Notes under the pieces: model-generated
Database searches by the model: none
The model's input: only the letters and a program-made list of their open reading frames with translations
Told to the model about the DNA's origin: nothing
Program-made: the position numbers and the translations under genes
DNA from: Blastomussa wellsi
Taxonomy: Eukaryota; Cnidaria; Anthozoa; Scleractinia; Plerogyridae
Assembly (NCBI GenBank): GCA_947652115.1
Contig: OX393561.1
Coordinates: forward strand, 33,338,381-33,402,380
Reading direction: 5' to 3'
Length of the DNA: 64,000 nucleotides
In this document: positions 22,025 to 33,700 of the stretch, piece after piece
How positions within the stretch are numbered: the stretch's first letter is position 1
Layout of the letters: each line of letters opens with the position of its first letter

Positions 22025-22754
22025 AACAAAATCCGGCCTTTGGCTACACATTCGAAGTTTTGCCGAGAATTCTTCTGTATGTAAATTACTTTGTTACCCG
22101 GCCAGTCAAACGAATATTGATCCGGATTAGAAGAGACCCGCTGATTGGTTGTGTCGCTCTCCTGACATGCTGAAGGTTATTCAAGGAGACTCTTTCAAGA
22201 GGCGTCTATCAAGCACACATGGGGCACAATGTTTTATTTTCTTTTACCCTGTGAGCAGCTACCTTTATATCACGACTACTATAAACTGTAACATTTTTAT
22301 GTACAGATTAATTCGATTACGGGTTCTGATCAGGTTAGACTTCAACACATTCCCTCAGAATTGTTACACAATAAGTCACGCAAGGGTCTCGGGGGCGTGC
22401 GCAGTCACGACAAGGTGAAACTGGAGTTTTTCCTCTCCAGCGCCCCCAAAAAAGACTTTTTCAGACCAAAATATGGGATTTGAGCAAAACTTTTTAAAGG
22501 CACGAGTTTTGCTTACAAACCAGGCGATATGATTTTTTTAGCGGGGTGTTGTGATGGAATCTGCAGCCCCAGTGAGCAATGTCCTTCTTTAGTTGCACGC
22601 CAATGCATACCCAAAAGTTCGGCCAAAAGGTAAAATCACCGTATTTGTGTTCAACATAATAAAACTAGAAAAGTACAAAGTCTATTACATTTACATTACA
22701 AGCAACGATGCTACGTGAAAAAGTAGACTTTGCGAGACACCAACACGTGATATG

Positions 22755-22983
22755 TGGCAGCGCGTGATTCGGGGTAGACTTTCTCAAAGTCGTTCCCTGT
22801 ACTTCCCTGATGACATCTGATGTTCTCTTGGTCGTTCGGATCTCGTTTCAGGTTTGACAAAGCAAGTCTAGATTCGGTGTAGACTTTCTCAAAGTTGTTC
22901 GCAGCTCTTTTCGGGTTAAAATGACAAAGCAAGTCTAGATTTGGGGTAGACTTTCTCAAAGTCGTTCGCATCTCGTTTCAGGG
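22755..22983. repeat. Three-unit tandem repeat around GTAGACTTTCTCAAAG
   Basis: Three units contain GGGTAGACTTTCTCAAAGTC followed by GTTCGCATCTCGTTTCAGG, and units end in TTGACAAAGCAAGTCTAGAT. The first unit is longer than the others, and the second is about 67 bp. It lies about 0.7 kb upstream of the desaturase start. Confidence 0.7.
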
Positions 22984-24468
22984 AAGTGAGTTCAAAGTAC
23001 GAAACTTAATATACAGTAAAACCACGCGACAAAACCTGATTTAGGCCCCCATTTACAAAGGAACATGTTTAGGCTAGAATTTCAAAGTAGATTCTTATTT
23101 TAACAAATAGAGTCAAAACTAAAATTTATAAATAAAAATGGTTTAATTCAAAATTTCCGACAAACATCCCGCTCCTTTCATATGCCAGTCCCACGCGTGT
23201 GTCTGCCGTTGTCTCTTTTCACTGGTGTATTTTTACAAACATTTTGGAAATATCGGCTTATGTTGTTGCGAATAAATCTGTTTTGGGTAATTTATTATCT
23301 TTTTTTCTTTTCTTTGACTGTGATTGACTCAGCCTTAATGCTGATGATTGAATAGATTGAAGGCTGAAATAAGAAAAAAAAGGTTTTATTTTCTGGTGTT
23401 GTTTTTTTTTGTTATTTATCTCTCTCGGGATTAACTGATGATAATATTGGACAACGGAAGATTCCTGGTCTTTTACACTCTTTTTACATTCAATATAGTA
23501 CACTATTATGTCTTCAATATAGTACACTAGACCCATCGTCTACTAGATTTCTGGGAAACATTCTCTTTTGACTTTTACCTCCTTATTTAGTTGTTAAACC
23601 AACTTTGTGTTGTCAGTAGTGAAAAAAGGGGTTTACCTCGGTGTAAGAACCTGTGACATTTCTCTTTGTTTGTAGCTATTGTTTTTCTGTTCTATGTCGT
23701 TTTCAGTTCTATGTTCCCTTGTTTGCTCTGTGCGTTCCATATAGGTTCTTACATTGAGGATTAACCGAAATTAGTATCGAATCAGTGTTAGAGTCTTTTT
23801 AAAAGGTCCTTCAGGTGATTCCCTAGTTTGGCATTGCGCATCCTCGCTGTGCATAATTTCACCCACGATCAACTATGTCTGGAACGCGCCAAAGAAGTGA
23901 TAATCATTATAGGACTTTAATTAAATTTGCAAAATTGGGGATATATTGCAAAAACGTCTCACTTTTATGACCAGTATCTACAAAATTTCTTTTCAAAATA
24001 TTTTCAATGTGTTCCAAGGTTACATTTAAAGACAAAATTCGGCGTCTAGTCCCTCTGTGATCGAGAAAGTGCAAACGAACTTTAAAGCTACCTCAAAATT
24101 TTCGATAACACGTCGGTAAATGCGCAGGCTGGAAAAGCACGTGCTACCCTTTCCCTTCCTGGAGACATTTTAGTTTTCCTATTGTTCTCCAGTAATTTAG
24201 GGCCAATAAACCAATCAGAATCTGTTTTTCTGTCCATATTTTTGTGAACTTTTGAGGTCCTACAACTAAGTTTTTTCCTTAATCCGCGCGTGCAACATGC
24301 ATAAGAAAATCATAGCGCGTCTTGGCGAGTTGAGGCACTTGTTTACAAAATTCACAAGGCCTTGTTTTTCATTCTGAACAAAGAAAATTCCTTCTTTGGG
24401 GCGAAAAATGAAAAGTAAAAACACCGATCAATTTTAAGTGTCTCTTAAGAGGAAAATCATGGAGCAAA

Positions 24469-25250
24469 CAGGGTTTGGAAGGGGGTCCTGATCCCGAATT
24501 CCTGCTCCTTTTTCACGCGAATCCCGCATCCCGCATCCCGCACTTTTTGTCATCGCTTTCCCGATAGCGTTTTTCTTTCCTCAAAAATTTATTTAAAAGA
24601 GGGCTAATTTTTGCATAAGGTAATGAATTTAAGATGTAGATTTGCTCTTTTGGTTATTTTGATTTTACGGGTGAGACCACTGCAAACTGTAATAAGTTCT
24701 TCATACCTCAGTACGATGATAGAGCCCGATATGAAAGCGCGATGGGTCTTCCTGTACACGTGCGCACTGTCACCCTCGACTGCGTCTTCTTCATTGGTGC
24801 TACTGTCCTCATTGTCGCTGGAGTCCGAGTCATACTCTGACAACTGGTCATCAGCTGAATTGGGTAACTCAGTGACTCGGTCGCCAAAAGGCAGCTTTCT
24901 CCTATGCATATTGAGAGGAAGAGTTCCTGCTGCATGTTTGGTGTTGTTCTGACGAACCGAAAGCTTCCTGACGGCCTTGCCATGCTCGCTGGCCCAATGG
25001 CGCATGGTATCCTGGTCCTGCTTCGACATCGAACGTACGTACAGACGTTTGATCTTTGGGATATCCCCTTATTTCCCGAATTCCCCAAAGTGAGGCAAGA
25101 ATTCCCGCGTCCCGTGCCCAAATTCTGCTGAATCCCGCGTCCCGAGAAGCAGTCAATTCCCGAATCCCTCAAGATATTTTGCATTTTTCCGGAATCCCGA
25201 ACTGTATTTTGGTCAAATCCCGGATCCCGAAAATACCCTTCCAGACCCTG
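24469..25250. mobile_element. 782-bp inverted-terminus element with internal ORF
   Basis: Ends are inverted: CAGGGTTTGGAAGGG on the left and CCCTTCCAGACCCTG on the right, one mismatch over 15 bp. Both flanks carry repeats of ATCCCGCATCCCG and AATCCCG, at 24486-24543 and 25060-25230. CAGGG ends are typical of hAT elements, but I see no 8-bp duplication (GGAGCAAA against GTTAAAGG). The assignment is therefore tentative. An acidic ORF runs on the minus strand inside. Confidence 0.5.
24604..25029 (-). CDS. Unrecognised acidic ORF inside the 24469-25250 element
   Basis: A 141-residue frame starting MSKQDQDTMRHWASEHGK. It has a serine/aspartate/glutamate-rich middle (about residues 60-90) and basic N- and C-terminal parts. 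It lies wholly inside the inverted-terminus element, so it may be a remnant of an element-encoded protein. I recognise no domain. An overlapping minus-strand frame (24708-25352) extends through the ATCCCG repeats and looks like a shadow. Confidence 0.3.
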   Translation of the reverse strand: MSKQDQDTMRHWASEHGKAVRKLSVRQNNTKHAAGTLPLNMHRRKLPFGDRVTELPNSADDQLSEYDSDSSDNEDSSTNEEDAVEGDSAHVYRKTHRAFISGSIIVLRYEELITVCSGLTRKIKITKRANLHLKFITLCKN

Positions 25251-25852
25251 GTTAAAGGGCGCTAAAACCTTGCTAACGAAGGAGGCATCTTTTATAGTTC
25301 GACGGCCGCGAAGACGCGCTGTCATGGCAGTTTTTAATGTGTTTGGCTTCAAATCTCAGACTTGAAAACATGTGAAAACGGACTTAATGCGGCGTCTCAA
25401 GACTTCTGAATAAAAAATGGCAATATATAATTATATGGAATTTTTAGAACAATCGGCTCGAGTGAACAATTGACTGCAACCGTCGGCTAAAATTAAAACT
25501 TCCGCTGTAGCGTGGTACGTGAATTAATTTAATTCTTGTATGCAGAATTTTGCTATTTCGACACTTTTCAATACAAGTTTTGGTTTAGTTTCTCTCACGT
25601 TTGTTTTCTTTTTCAATTTTTAGCTCGGAATTTTACGCTTTTGAAGCGAACAGATTTTAGGCTTGGTGTCATCTGATACGCATCTTCCGGAGATTTTACT
25701 TCTTTGCTGTTTATTTAATCACTTTCTTTTCAATTTAAAATAAACGTGGCGCTCCCGTGTAAAACTGTTGTCATTGACACATTTTTTTGCATTCTGATCG
25801 TTCTTGGTGGGAGAAGAAAATTTTCAACTTCCAGTTTGAACTGGCTTGTTAT

Positions 25853-26091
25853 CAATCTCGTCCCCAGAGCCCGCTTTTGGTCAGCACCAAGAACACAAAC
25901 TCTGGCCCGGACCGATTTTTGGAGCATGCGCACAGTGCATTGTTTTGATTCTCGGCCAATCAGATTAAGCGAAAAAGTTCTGAGTTTGCGCAGAACGGCC
26001 GGAAGTCCGTGAAATGCGGACTTCCGGGATCGGCCCTGGTCCGTGTTCTTGGTGCTGACCAAATGAAAAGCGGGCTCTGGGGACGAGATTG
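25853..26091. mobile_element. Mutator-like MITE (239 bp)
   Basis: Long inverted ends start CAATCTCGTCCCCAGAGCCC and continue through GGTCAGCACCAAGAACAC, with a 7-bp indel between arms. Flanks are 9-bp near-duplicates, GCTTGTTAT (25844-25852) and GCCTGTTAT (26092-26100). Long inverted repeats with 9-bp duplication are the Mutator (MULE) pattern. There is no coding capacity. Confidence 0.7.
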
Positions 26092-28339
26092 GCCTGTTAT
26101 GAACGTGGCGCGCACGCGTGATACGCAATCCGCTGGTCACTGTCAAGATTAGTGTTGCGGGTCTCTCTTGGGCCCGCAACTATAGAACTATTAGAGCTGA
26201 TAATTGTTTTCAGCTCAAGCAGAAGTTTTGGGAACTGGAAGCGGAAAGCCTCGATTCATCTCGACAACTGACTTGTCAGACGTGCAATTGTTTCTCACCT
26301 CTCACGATGAACCTGAAACGAAAACGTCTTGCGAGACTCCACGCTCAAGAACTCTTTTCGAAATTGCGATTTCTTTAGTGATAGCGTAAGTTTCAAAACT
26401 ATCGAACTGTCACAGCTGATAAATGTTTTAAAGCTAAAGGTTTGGGGACTGGAATTCATCTAGACAACTAACTTGCTAAGATGCGGCAAGATTTTCTCAT
26501 CCCTCACAATGAAAACGACATCCTCTTGCGAGTCTAAACGCTCAAGACCTCTTTTAAGCTTTAACTCTTTTCCAACTCATTGTGTCTTGCCAAGATCTAG
26601 CAACTCAGTTGTGAGCGAGTCCGTTGCGATTTGTTTGACGTATTGCGTTTAAATACGGCCTAAATCTTTCAATCTACTGAGCTCATTGTAAATCTAACCA
26701 ATTCAAAAATAGAATTCTTAAATTATTTACGGACTATTCGGTTTCAAAACGCTTTGTATTCTAGAAAACGCAAATGAACTTGAGACCTACCTCAAGTGGT
26801 AACACGGTGAAGAACCGTGAAGTTCGCAAGGGTAATTATTCTGACAGCCTTGTTGTTGACAGCTCAAACGCACGTGTCACACACTTAAGTACATCATCTT
26901 CACCCAATCAAAATGTGATATTTTCTAATTTACGTCATTGTTAGCCAATAGCCGTGCAAGAATTTATCACACCCACCAAGACCCTTTGCGCGCTCACTCC
27001 TAGAACCCTCTCTTCTCCCACTTTGATCAAATCGAGATTTTTTCTATATACCAACACAAACAATATATTCAATTTCTGTTTACGCTCGGACTATTAGGGA
27101 TGCCTTCTCGGGTTTGGGCTCCTGGGCCGAAACCCTGCGGGGGCAATTAATTCCTTGTGTTCTGTATTCTTATGGATTCTTGCTCTACTCATGTAAATAC
27201 CAGTTTTCTTCTTGAACTGCCACAGATTAAATCAGTAACTCACCAGGTTTACTTTGAATAAAAGTAACAAAATTTAAAACGCGCATTCCAAGTTTTCTTT
27301 TCGTGCGCATTTGTTTTCAACTAATTACATCACTGAAGGTCGTGAAACAAGTTCTTTAATGGGCAACGTAACAATTAAAGAATTCAAAATTTTAACAACA
27401 ATGTCAAGCCTCTTTATCTATCGCAATACATCACACGACTCAGAGGACAGTTGTTTTTCTATGAGTTCATCCAAGAGCGCTTCAATTATGGCCACGTCCA
27501 GCTCATCATCCGAATCAGAATCCAAGCGCTCAGGAAGATAAGAACCTTTGCGCACGACTTGAAGTTAGCCTTAACAGGCACACGGATTGCCGATCTCAGC
27601 GAAAAATTAAACGGATTCGCGGATTTCGAAAATGCAGTGGGTAAAGGATTAGCTGATAATTTTATCTCGGATTACGGACTCTGCATACAATGAAGTTGGG
27701 TTCATGGCCTTGGCGTATCTTCAGTCTTGGTCTCGGTGTTAACATTTTGTCCATTTTCTTGGCCGAGACCCATCAGTATGCTTCTCAGGACCCTAGCTAT
27801 CGCCGTAAATCTCACTGAAATTTTTCCATTCGCTTTGAAAGTGGAAGTTTCCGCATCAAAGATATCACCGTTTTTGCAAAAACAGTTCCACAAATGGCCA
27901 AGTACAAAAGTAAGTTCTGCTACAAAATATACTGCATGGAAGGATTTAACTCTCGTGGTTGGAAGAGAGCACGTTATAACTTTTAGTATGTCACGTAACT
28001 GTCAAATTTCGCGCTGTCTGGTTCTTAGACGACAGTCAACGTTTATATACTTGTCTCCGGCACTTAAACTTTCCAGTGTACGGCTTGTCGCAATGCTGTA
28101 ATTTTCACTCTGTTCTCCCCTAAGCTTGGAATCAGGACACATCGCTAACTGAACTAAGATAACCCACAATTTATACCTAAAACTAAATGCGAGAGCACAC
28201 TGCATGTGGAGCGGCGAGAACGAGTCAGCGAGAGTGCTGTCGAGACGAGAGAAACACTATCTTATCGTCGTGTTTCCATCCTAGGCTTCTGCTTGTCATG
28301 AGCGCATGGGCTTCCCGCCTACTTGCAGGCTCAAATAAA

Positions 28340-28846
28340 GGTCGGGTTACACCAATCGACCAGTTGCAGCTACACATTCTCGTCCCCTCAGCCTTTTTCG
28401 TTTCTCTTAGCCGTCGGGGCCTTGGCACGAGAAACGAAGGGCTCGGGAGACGTACGGTTTCCAGTCCGAGATTCTAGCACTTTCGGACTTCATGTATATA
28501 GCATTGATGTTTCTACATGTTGTGTGTTGTCATATGGCGGCAAGCGAACACTTTGACTACCGTATAAGATTCCTTTGTGCTCAACAGCCAATAAAAAATC
28601 GAATTTTTTGGAAAATCGTATGTCCCCAGAGCCCTTCGTTTTTCGTGCCAAGGCCCCGCTGATTAAGAGAAACGAAAAGGGCTATGGGGACGAGAATGGC
28701 AGCGACAGGTCTCCGTGACAAGTCGCTCCGTGTGTACTGCGTCCAAAACAAAACCTGGCTTGAATTCGTGCGACTGATTGCAGCGACAAAATTCTATCAC
28801 AGCGACAAAGATTTGATTTTACAAAAACTCACCGTGCCACACGAAG
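28340..28846. mobile_element. MITE related to 44142-44500, split by a nested MITE
   Basis: The left part, GGTCGGGTTACACC through 28374, and the right part, 28699 to about 28846, match in order the element at 44142-44500. They share GAATTCGTGCGAC, CACAGCGACAAAGAT and repeated GCAGCGACA motifs. The right terminus (a GTCCCGACC-like end) is not seen, so this copy is truncated or diverged there. Confidence 0.6.
28375..28698. mobile_element. Mutator-like MITE (324 bp) nested in another MITE
   Basis: About 80-bp inverted arms start CATTCTCGTCCCC and include CGTTTCTCTTA and GGGGCCTTGGCACGA. Flanks are 9-bp near-duplicates, GCAGCTACA (28366-28374) and GCAGCGACA (28699-28707). The terminal TCTCGTCCCC is shared with 25853-26091, but the interiors differ. 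Confidence 0.75.
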
Positions 28847-28901
28847 CAGAAAGCTAGTGGGCCTCGGCCTTAAATCTCTGTTAGCTGAGACATTCTGTAC
28901 G

Positions 28902-29069
28902 CAGGGGCAGATCCAGGAGTTCTCTTAGGAGAGGGTGCACCACTAAGGAATGACGTAATTGATGGGTGACGTAAGCAGAATACTAGTTATATTAGAAAGC
29001 CTCAGGTCATCTTAGAGGGGGGGGGGCGGGGTGCGCACCCTCTGCACCCTCCCCCTAGATCCGCCGCTG
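28902..29069. mobile_element. hAT-like MITE
   Basis: The left end CAGGGGCAGATCCAG and the right end CTAGATCCGCCGCTG are imperfect inverses resembling the widespread CAGNGGCGGATC hAT terminus. A G-rich tract (29017-29031) lies inside. No convincing 8-bp duplication was found. Confidence 0.55.
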
Positions 29070-30743
29070 GTTCACAATAGAGCTTTTCGGGCCCGAGTTT
29101 CGAGCGACATACGCCTAATCTGGTTAAAGCAAGTTACAGTTGGTGAGAGGACTTCTGGGCTCTGACAAAGAATTCCGATGAAGATCGATTTGATAATTCA
29201 TAAAGTCTGATAAATGATTCTGTCTTTACACTGAACGCGAGGCATTAGAGCCTATCATTACGTTTGTAAAAAAATATCTCATTGGTTGAATTGATTCTTA
29301 GAAGTAGTTCAGCCTGTTTCAGGCACCTACTCACATGAAGCAGGAGGAACTAAACGTGAAATATAAAAAAAAATAATAAAAAACACCGACCCACTTTAAT
29401 TCTTCCGTTATTTGCAGGCTGTTTCTCGTCATTTCATTTATTTCACACGGCTTCCCAATCCGAGAGCGAAGGGCTTTCGAGAGGCAACTAAGTTAACCTT
29501 AACCGCACCTGTTCAAAGAAAGACGATCTTTAGTTTGTCATTTTCAAGCACCTGTCAAACCCAAAACTGATGAAAATCAATACAATTTAAAGTAAAAAAC
29601 GGACTCCAGTTGTGACCTTGCTGGAAACCTTTGGTCATGTCATGAGAGCCAGCCAATAATCTTTTATTGCTAAACCATTACGTACTGATATTTATTGCCC
29701 AAAGGCAAACTCATTGGGAATCGTATTTTGAAATGAAATTGATGTTTGACACTTATGGTGTCGGACCTTTTTTCAAAGACAAGTAGAAATACACTGATTT
29801 TGCTTTCGTGGCCTAACAGGCACTGCTTTGTTGCTTTGAAGGCCTTTCGAAAAAAGAAAAGGCCTCGAAAACAGAAAACGGAAAACGGCCGACAGAGATA
29901 ACAATGAAAAATTCAATGCCATTTTTGCTGCGCCTTTGACGACTTGCAATAAAACGAGATATTTACCCTTTAGATTTTCTAATATAAACGGCCAAGTGAT
30001 TGAAGCTATAGAAATTATTCAGTCAAACATTTCGTCGTTTTAATCTAATCTAGCCAAAATATCGAGGAAAAAAAACCAACCCGAAATTTTGGCCGAAAAA
30101 TTTTCCGCTTTTGCATAAAGAAAATAAAGCTGCAGCATTCACGAAAACAGATCATTGTCATTATTGCAATATGCATAATAGTTCGATCGCAGAGTTTTAA
30201 TAATGGCGCAAACAATTTAAAAAGGAAAACTTCTTGATGAACCTGTTCACGATTTGCATGTTGATTTTGTGAGTATTGTAAGTATTGTGCTCGAAAACCG
30301 CCGACAAAAGCCTCTAGTGCGGTAATTTTGTATTGAAAGGCTATGTTTATAAGACACGCGGATACAAGCTCATTTGAACTATTTTAAGTTTCAATTGATC
30401 ACGTTTCTATTGAAAGAAACAAAGGGGAAAGAGAATGCACTTGGTTACGGTTGAGTAAAATGTAAATTTTGCACACCAGCGGAAAAGTTACGGCCGTATG
30501 TACTGGAAGCGAACTTGGTGCCCCGAGGGGTCGTACGAACTCGAAATGTCAAACATTGCACGTTCGGAATAAGGGCCTGAATTTCAAGGAGAGAACGAGA
30601 AATCGGTATTCTCCAGTTCCTTTCATCGATGAATTGAAATTGCAGGTATCCACGGACTCTATGCTGCTTAATTGATGTTTGCCAACGCTGGATTGGTTTC
30701 GGGAAGCCAGCCTGACGGGTCCGTTCCACAGACCAAGTGAAAA

Positions 30744-33700
30744 ATGTTTCATCTACGAACGTTGTCTGTGTGTTTCTTCATTATCACTTGGTTCCAGATT
30801 AGACACCTTACAACTGGCAAATGTCTCAACAACTTGCCAGGTTAGTGTCGGTTTGTGTGTTTAAAATAATGGCATTTTACCCCACACATAAAGGAAAACA
30901 TCCTACAGTGTGTATATAACGACCTACAGCAGCAATACAACGATTCAGTAGCTTCAGTTGCTGCCAGCAATGGACCCTTTCCAAAAGTTCAGGCCGCAAA
31001 TTCAGCTCCTGTGACCAGTTATTCGACTTTTTTCGCTTTACACGTTGTTACATATTGTTGCCGGAATAAATGTAACCTTCACATAACAGTCGCACTACGG
31101 CTCCAAATAATGAAACTCACTAATTCACAGTCTTTTAACAAATGAAAACACGCGAGCCCTTTAAACTCTTCAAAAGATATTTATTTCATTGCTGGCAGAC
31201 GCTTGAGTTTTTTGCCGCACATGATCGCATGTAAATCTGTCGCTGACGATTGTCCTCCATTGTTCCGCAATAAAATGCGAATTTGGATATTTTCAGCTGA
31301 GCATACTGGCCAAGTGTTTCGTCTTGGCCCGTCCTATCAAGCTCTAAAGTGATATTTTATCGGTAGGTTAATACGATCATGTTTATTGGCAATTGTTTTT
31401 GGTTCGAGATGTAATTCATTATCGGCTGGAAATCAGTGCTAACATAGCAATAAATAACTAAAATACAGGAAGATGTATTGTGAGCAACCGTAATATCAAC
31501 ATAAACAGCAGCTGGAGTTCTAAATGTCACACGATGTTTCTTGAAGTTTCTCGCGCAGTTGAGCGTCCAAACGCGCGCGCGCTGCGCCACAGAGGGCCCA
31601 GCAATCCACAGAGAAGCCAACAACCTTCACATACCACTTTACTTCTAGCAAAATGCCTTTACTAGCGACGATGGATCGTCCATATCGCTACGAAAACAGC
31701 GTGCTAGGTAGTGAGATCACCATTCGGCTAGCAAATTTCACGGTGTCATTCAATACCCAAGACGGATGTGGTTCTACAGAATGTACTTTTCCAGTCTAAA
31801 AATATTTTGATGACCCCACATTATGTGTCCGGCAAACACGGAAACCGTGTGCGAGATCACGCAATTTTTAACCATTCTGTTTAGTGTAAAATGGTTCTTA
31901 AACTTCTAAATAACGTATAGAAATGACATTTAAAACAACTTACTGAAAAGGATTAATTGCCTTCTATTGGATCGACCAATGAACACCCACGATACGTTTA
32001 CAGACATCTTAGAATAGCAATGTTTTCCGCGAAGTGTCCATCACTCGATTCAATCAAGAGCGTTTGCAGAGTGACTCCGATTTAAAAGGACACTGTCACG
32101 CCTGATATATCGTATTTTAAGAAGTATGGCCTGTAGCTTGCTGTAATCGTGCTTTATTGTCTTGCAATATCAGAAAAAAATGCTAAAAGTGGTGGAAGCA
32201 AAGAAATATCAACTAAGAAGAAAAACAATCAAAAGATTCAAAATTGCACCCGAATTGCAGCTTTGATTTCTGGACATCCTATCCAGAAATCAATTTTGAC
32301 GAATGGCAATCCACTTCCATCCTTGTAATCCTGTACTACTTCCCCAAAATACCTGTTCTGTCTTGTTCTGTGGAATCTCTTTTATTCGTGTATTTGGCGG
32401 CATTTGGCACGATAATATGGAAATTAGAACATAAAATTTTCTACAATCAGGTGCGACAGTGTCCCTTTAAGCTATTTACTTTGTTATCGAGATTAGAAAT
32501 GATTTGAAGATTGTACAAATAACGCATTACGTTATTGGTAATTAACACACCCTAATTTATTTTTTCAAACAACAGATTCCATTCATCGAAAGAAGTTCAC
32601 CTTTCAAGGAAACGAGATCCCGCTGACAATCTCATATGGCCACCGCGCTTCCCATCATGCAACTGCACAGCTTACCAAGATATTGATAGAGGAGGGCCTG
32701 GGTTACGATAACGTCAAACTGGTGCCGTGCTGTCATGAGACATTGTGTGATAATGATGACATCAGAAGGGGTTCACGCCATTGTGGAAACGGCAGGTAGA
32801 GGTAGAGCTTAGAAGTTCGGTCCTGGTATAAATGATTTACCCAATTTATATTGACTATTGACTATTTTCTCGTTTTAGTACTAAGTCGCATGTTTATATG
32901 TTTAATAAAATATTCAATGCCGTTTTTAGAACCCCTGGTGTTCCGCCGGCCATGATCGACACAGAGGTCTGGTTACCATTTGACCGTGAGGAGCTTGTGG
33001 AGAGTCAAACGATGGCAGATGCCGGATCATTAGGAATCACGGGAAGGTGGGCCGTGTTCTACAGTCAAACAAGCACCTGTCATCGTTTATTTAAATTCCT
33101 AAAACGAAAAATAAAACAGAAATCACTTCGATCTTCTGTACACTCATTAATCTTCTGACCACTATTGCTCGCTGTTCTTTATCAGTATGGTAAAATAGGC
33201 TAGAATTATTGGGAACGTGAAATTAATAATACTAATACTCGCGCATCATCAGTATTGTCATGGGAGACACGGTGACCTAATGAGCATAGGGGAGGGGGGC
33301 TGCAGCATCCCCCAGTTTCAAAAATTGTCGACATTCGGACAAAACTGTATCAAGCTGGTGTTCAGAATAAATGGTAGATTGCTCCTGGTGCGCTACGACG
33401 ACACCCTACAAAGTGTTTTCATGTGTTAGTCGATGAACTATTTTTAAATTGCAATTTAAAGTTTCGAACAGCGTGCAAATTGCAAACGTCTTTTGGGAGT
33501 TTGTTTACCCGTTTTAATAGTCACATTGGGCATTGTGTAATTTTTTTCGGGCAGGGAGGTCACAGCCCCCCTCCCCCCGCCATGTCCGGAGATGCCCGTA
33601 CGCCTATGCTAATGAGTAATGCGTTACACTATCTACCTGCACGAGCCCGGATTCGAGTACTTCCCTCTGGTCACTCGTACTTGAGCAACTGCCAGCAGTT

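Larger units (their letters stand above)
22025..30743. other. Intergenic interval between desaturase and receptor kinase
   Basis: About 8.7 kb between the divergent desaturase (minus) and receptor kinase (plus) starts, so it should contain both promoters. No host gene is recognised. It holds the repeats and elements listed separately. Short frames such as 27311-27541 and 27451-27693, and an acidic minus-strand reading around 27420-27540, resemble no family I can name and lack clear splice partners. The rest appears to be unique AT-rich sequence. Confidence 0.6.

Noticed and set aside
24708..25352. 214-residue minus-strand frame
   Set aside because: It runs through the ATCCCG repeats and past the element end, and overlaps the more protein-like frame at 24604-25029. 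No domain is recognisable.
27311..27693. Short plus-strand frames with Ser-rich and basic segments
   Set aside because: No family resemblance, no splice partners and no conserved pattern; a decayed element is possible but unsupported.
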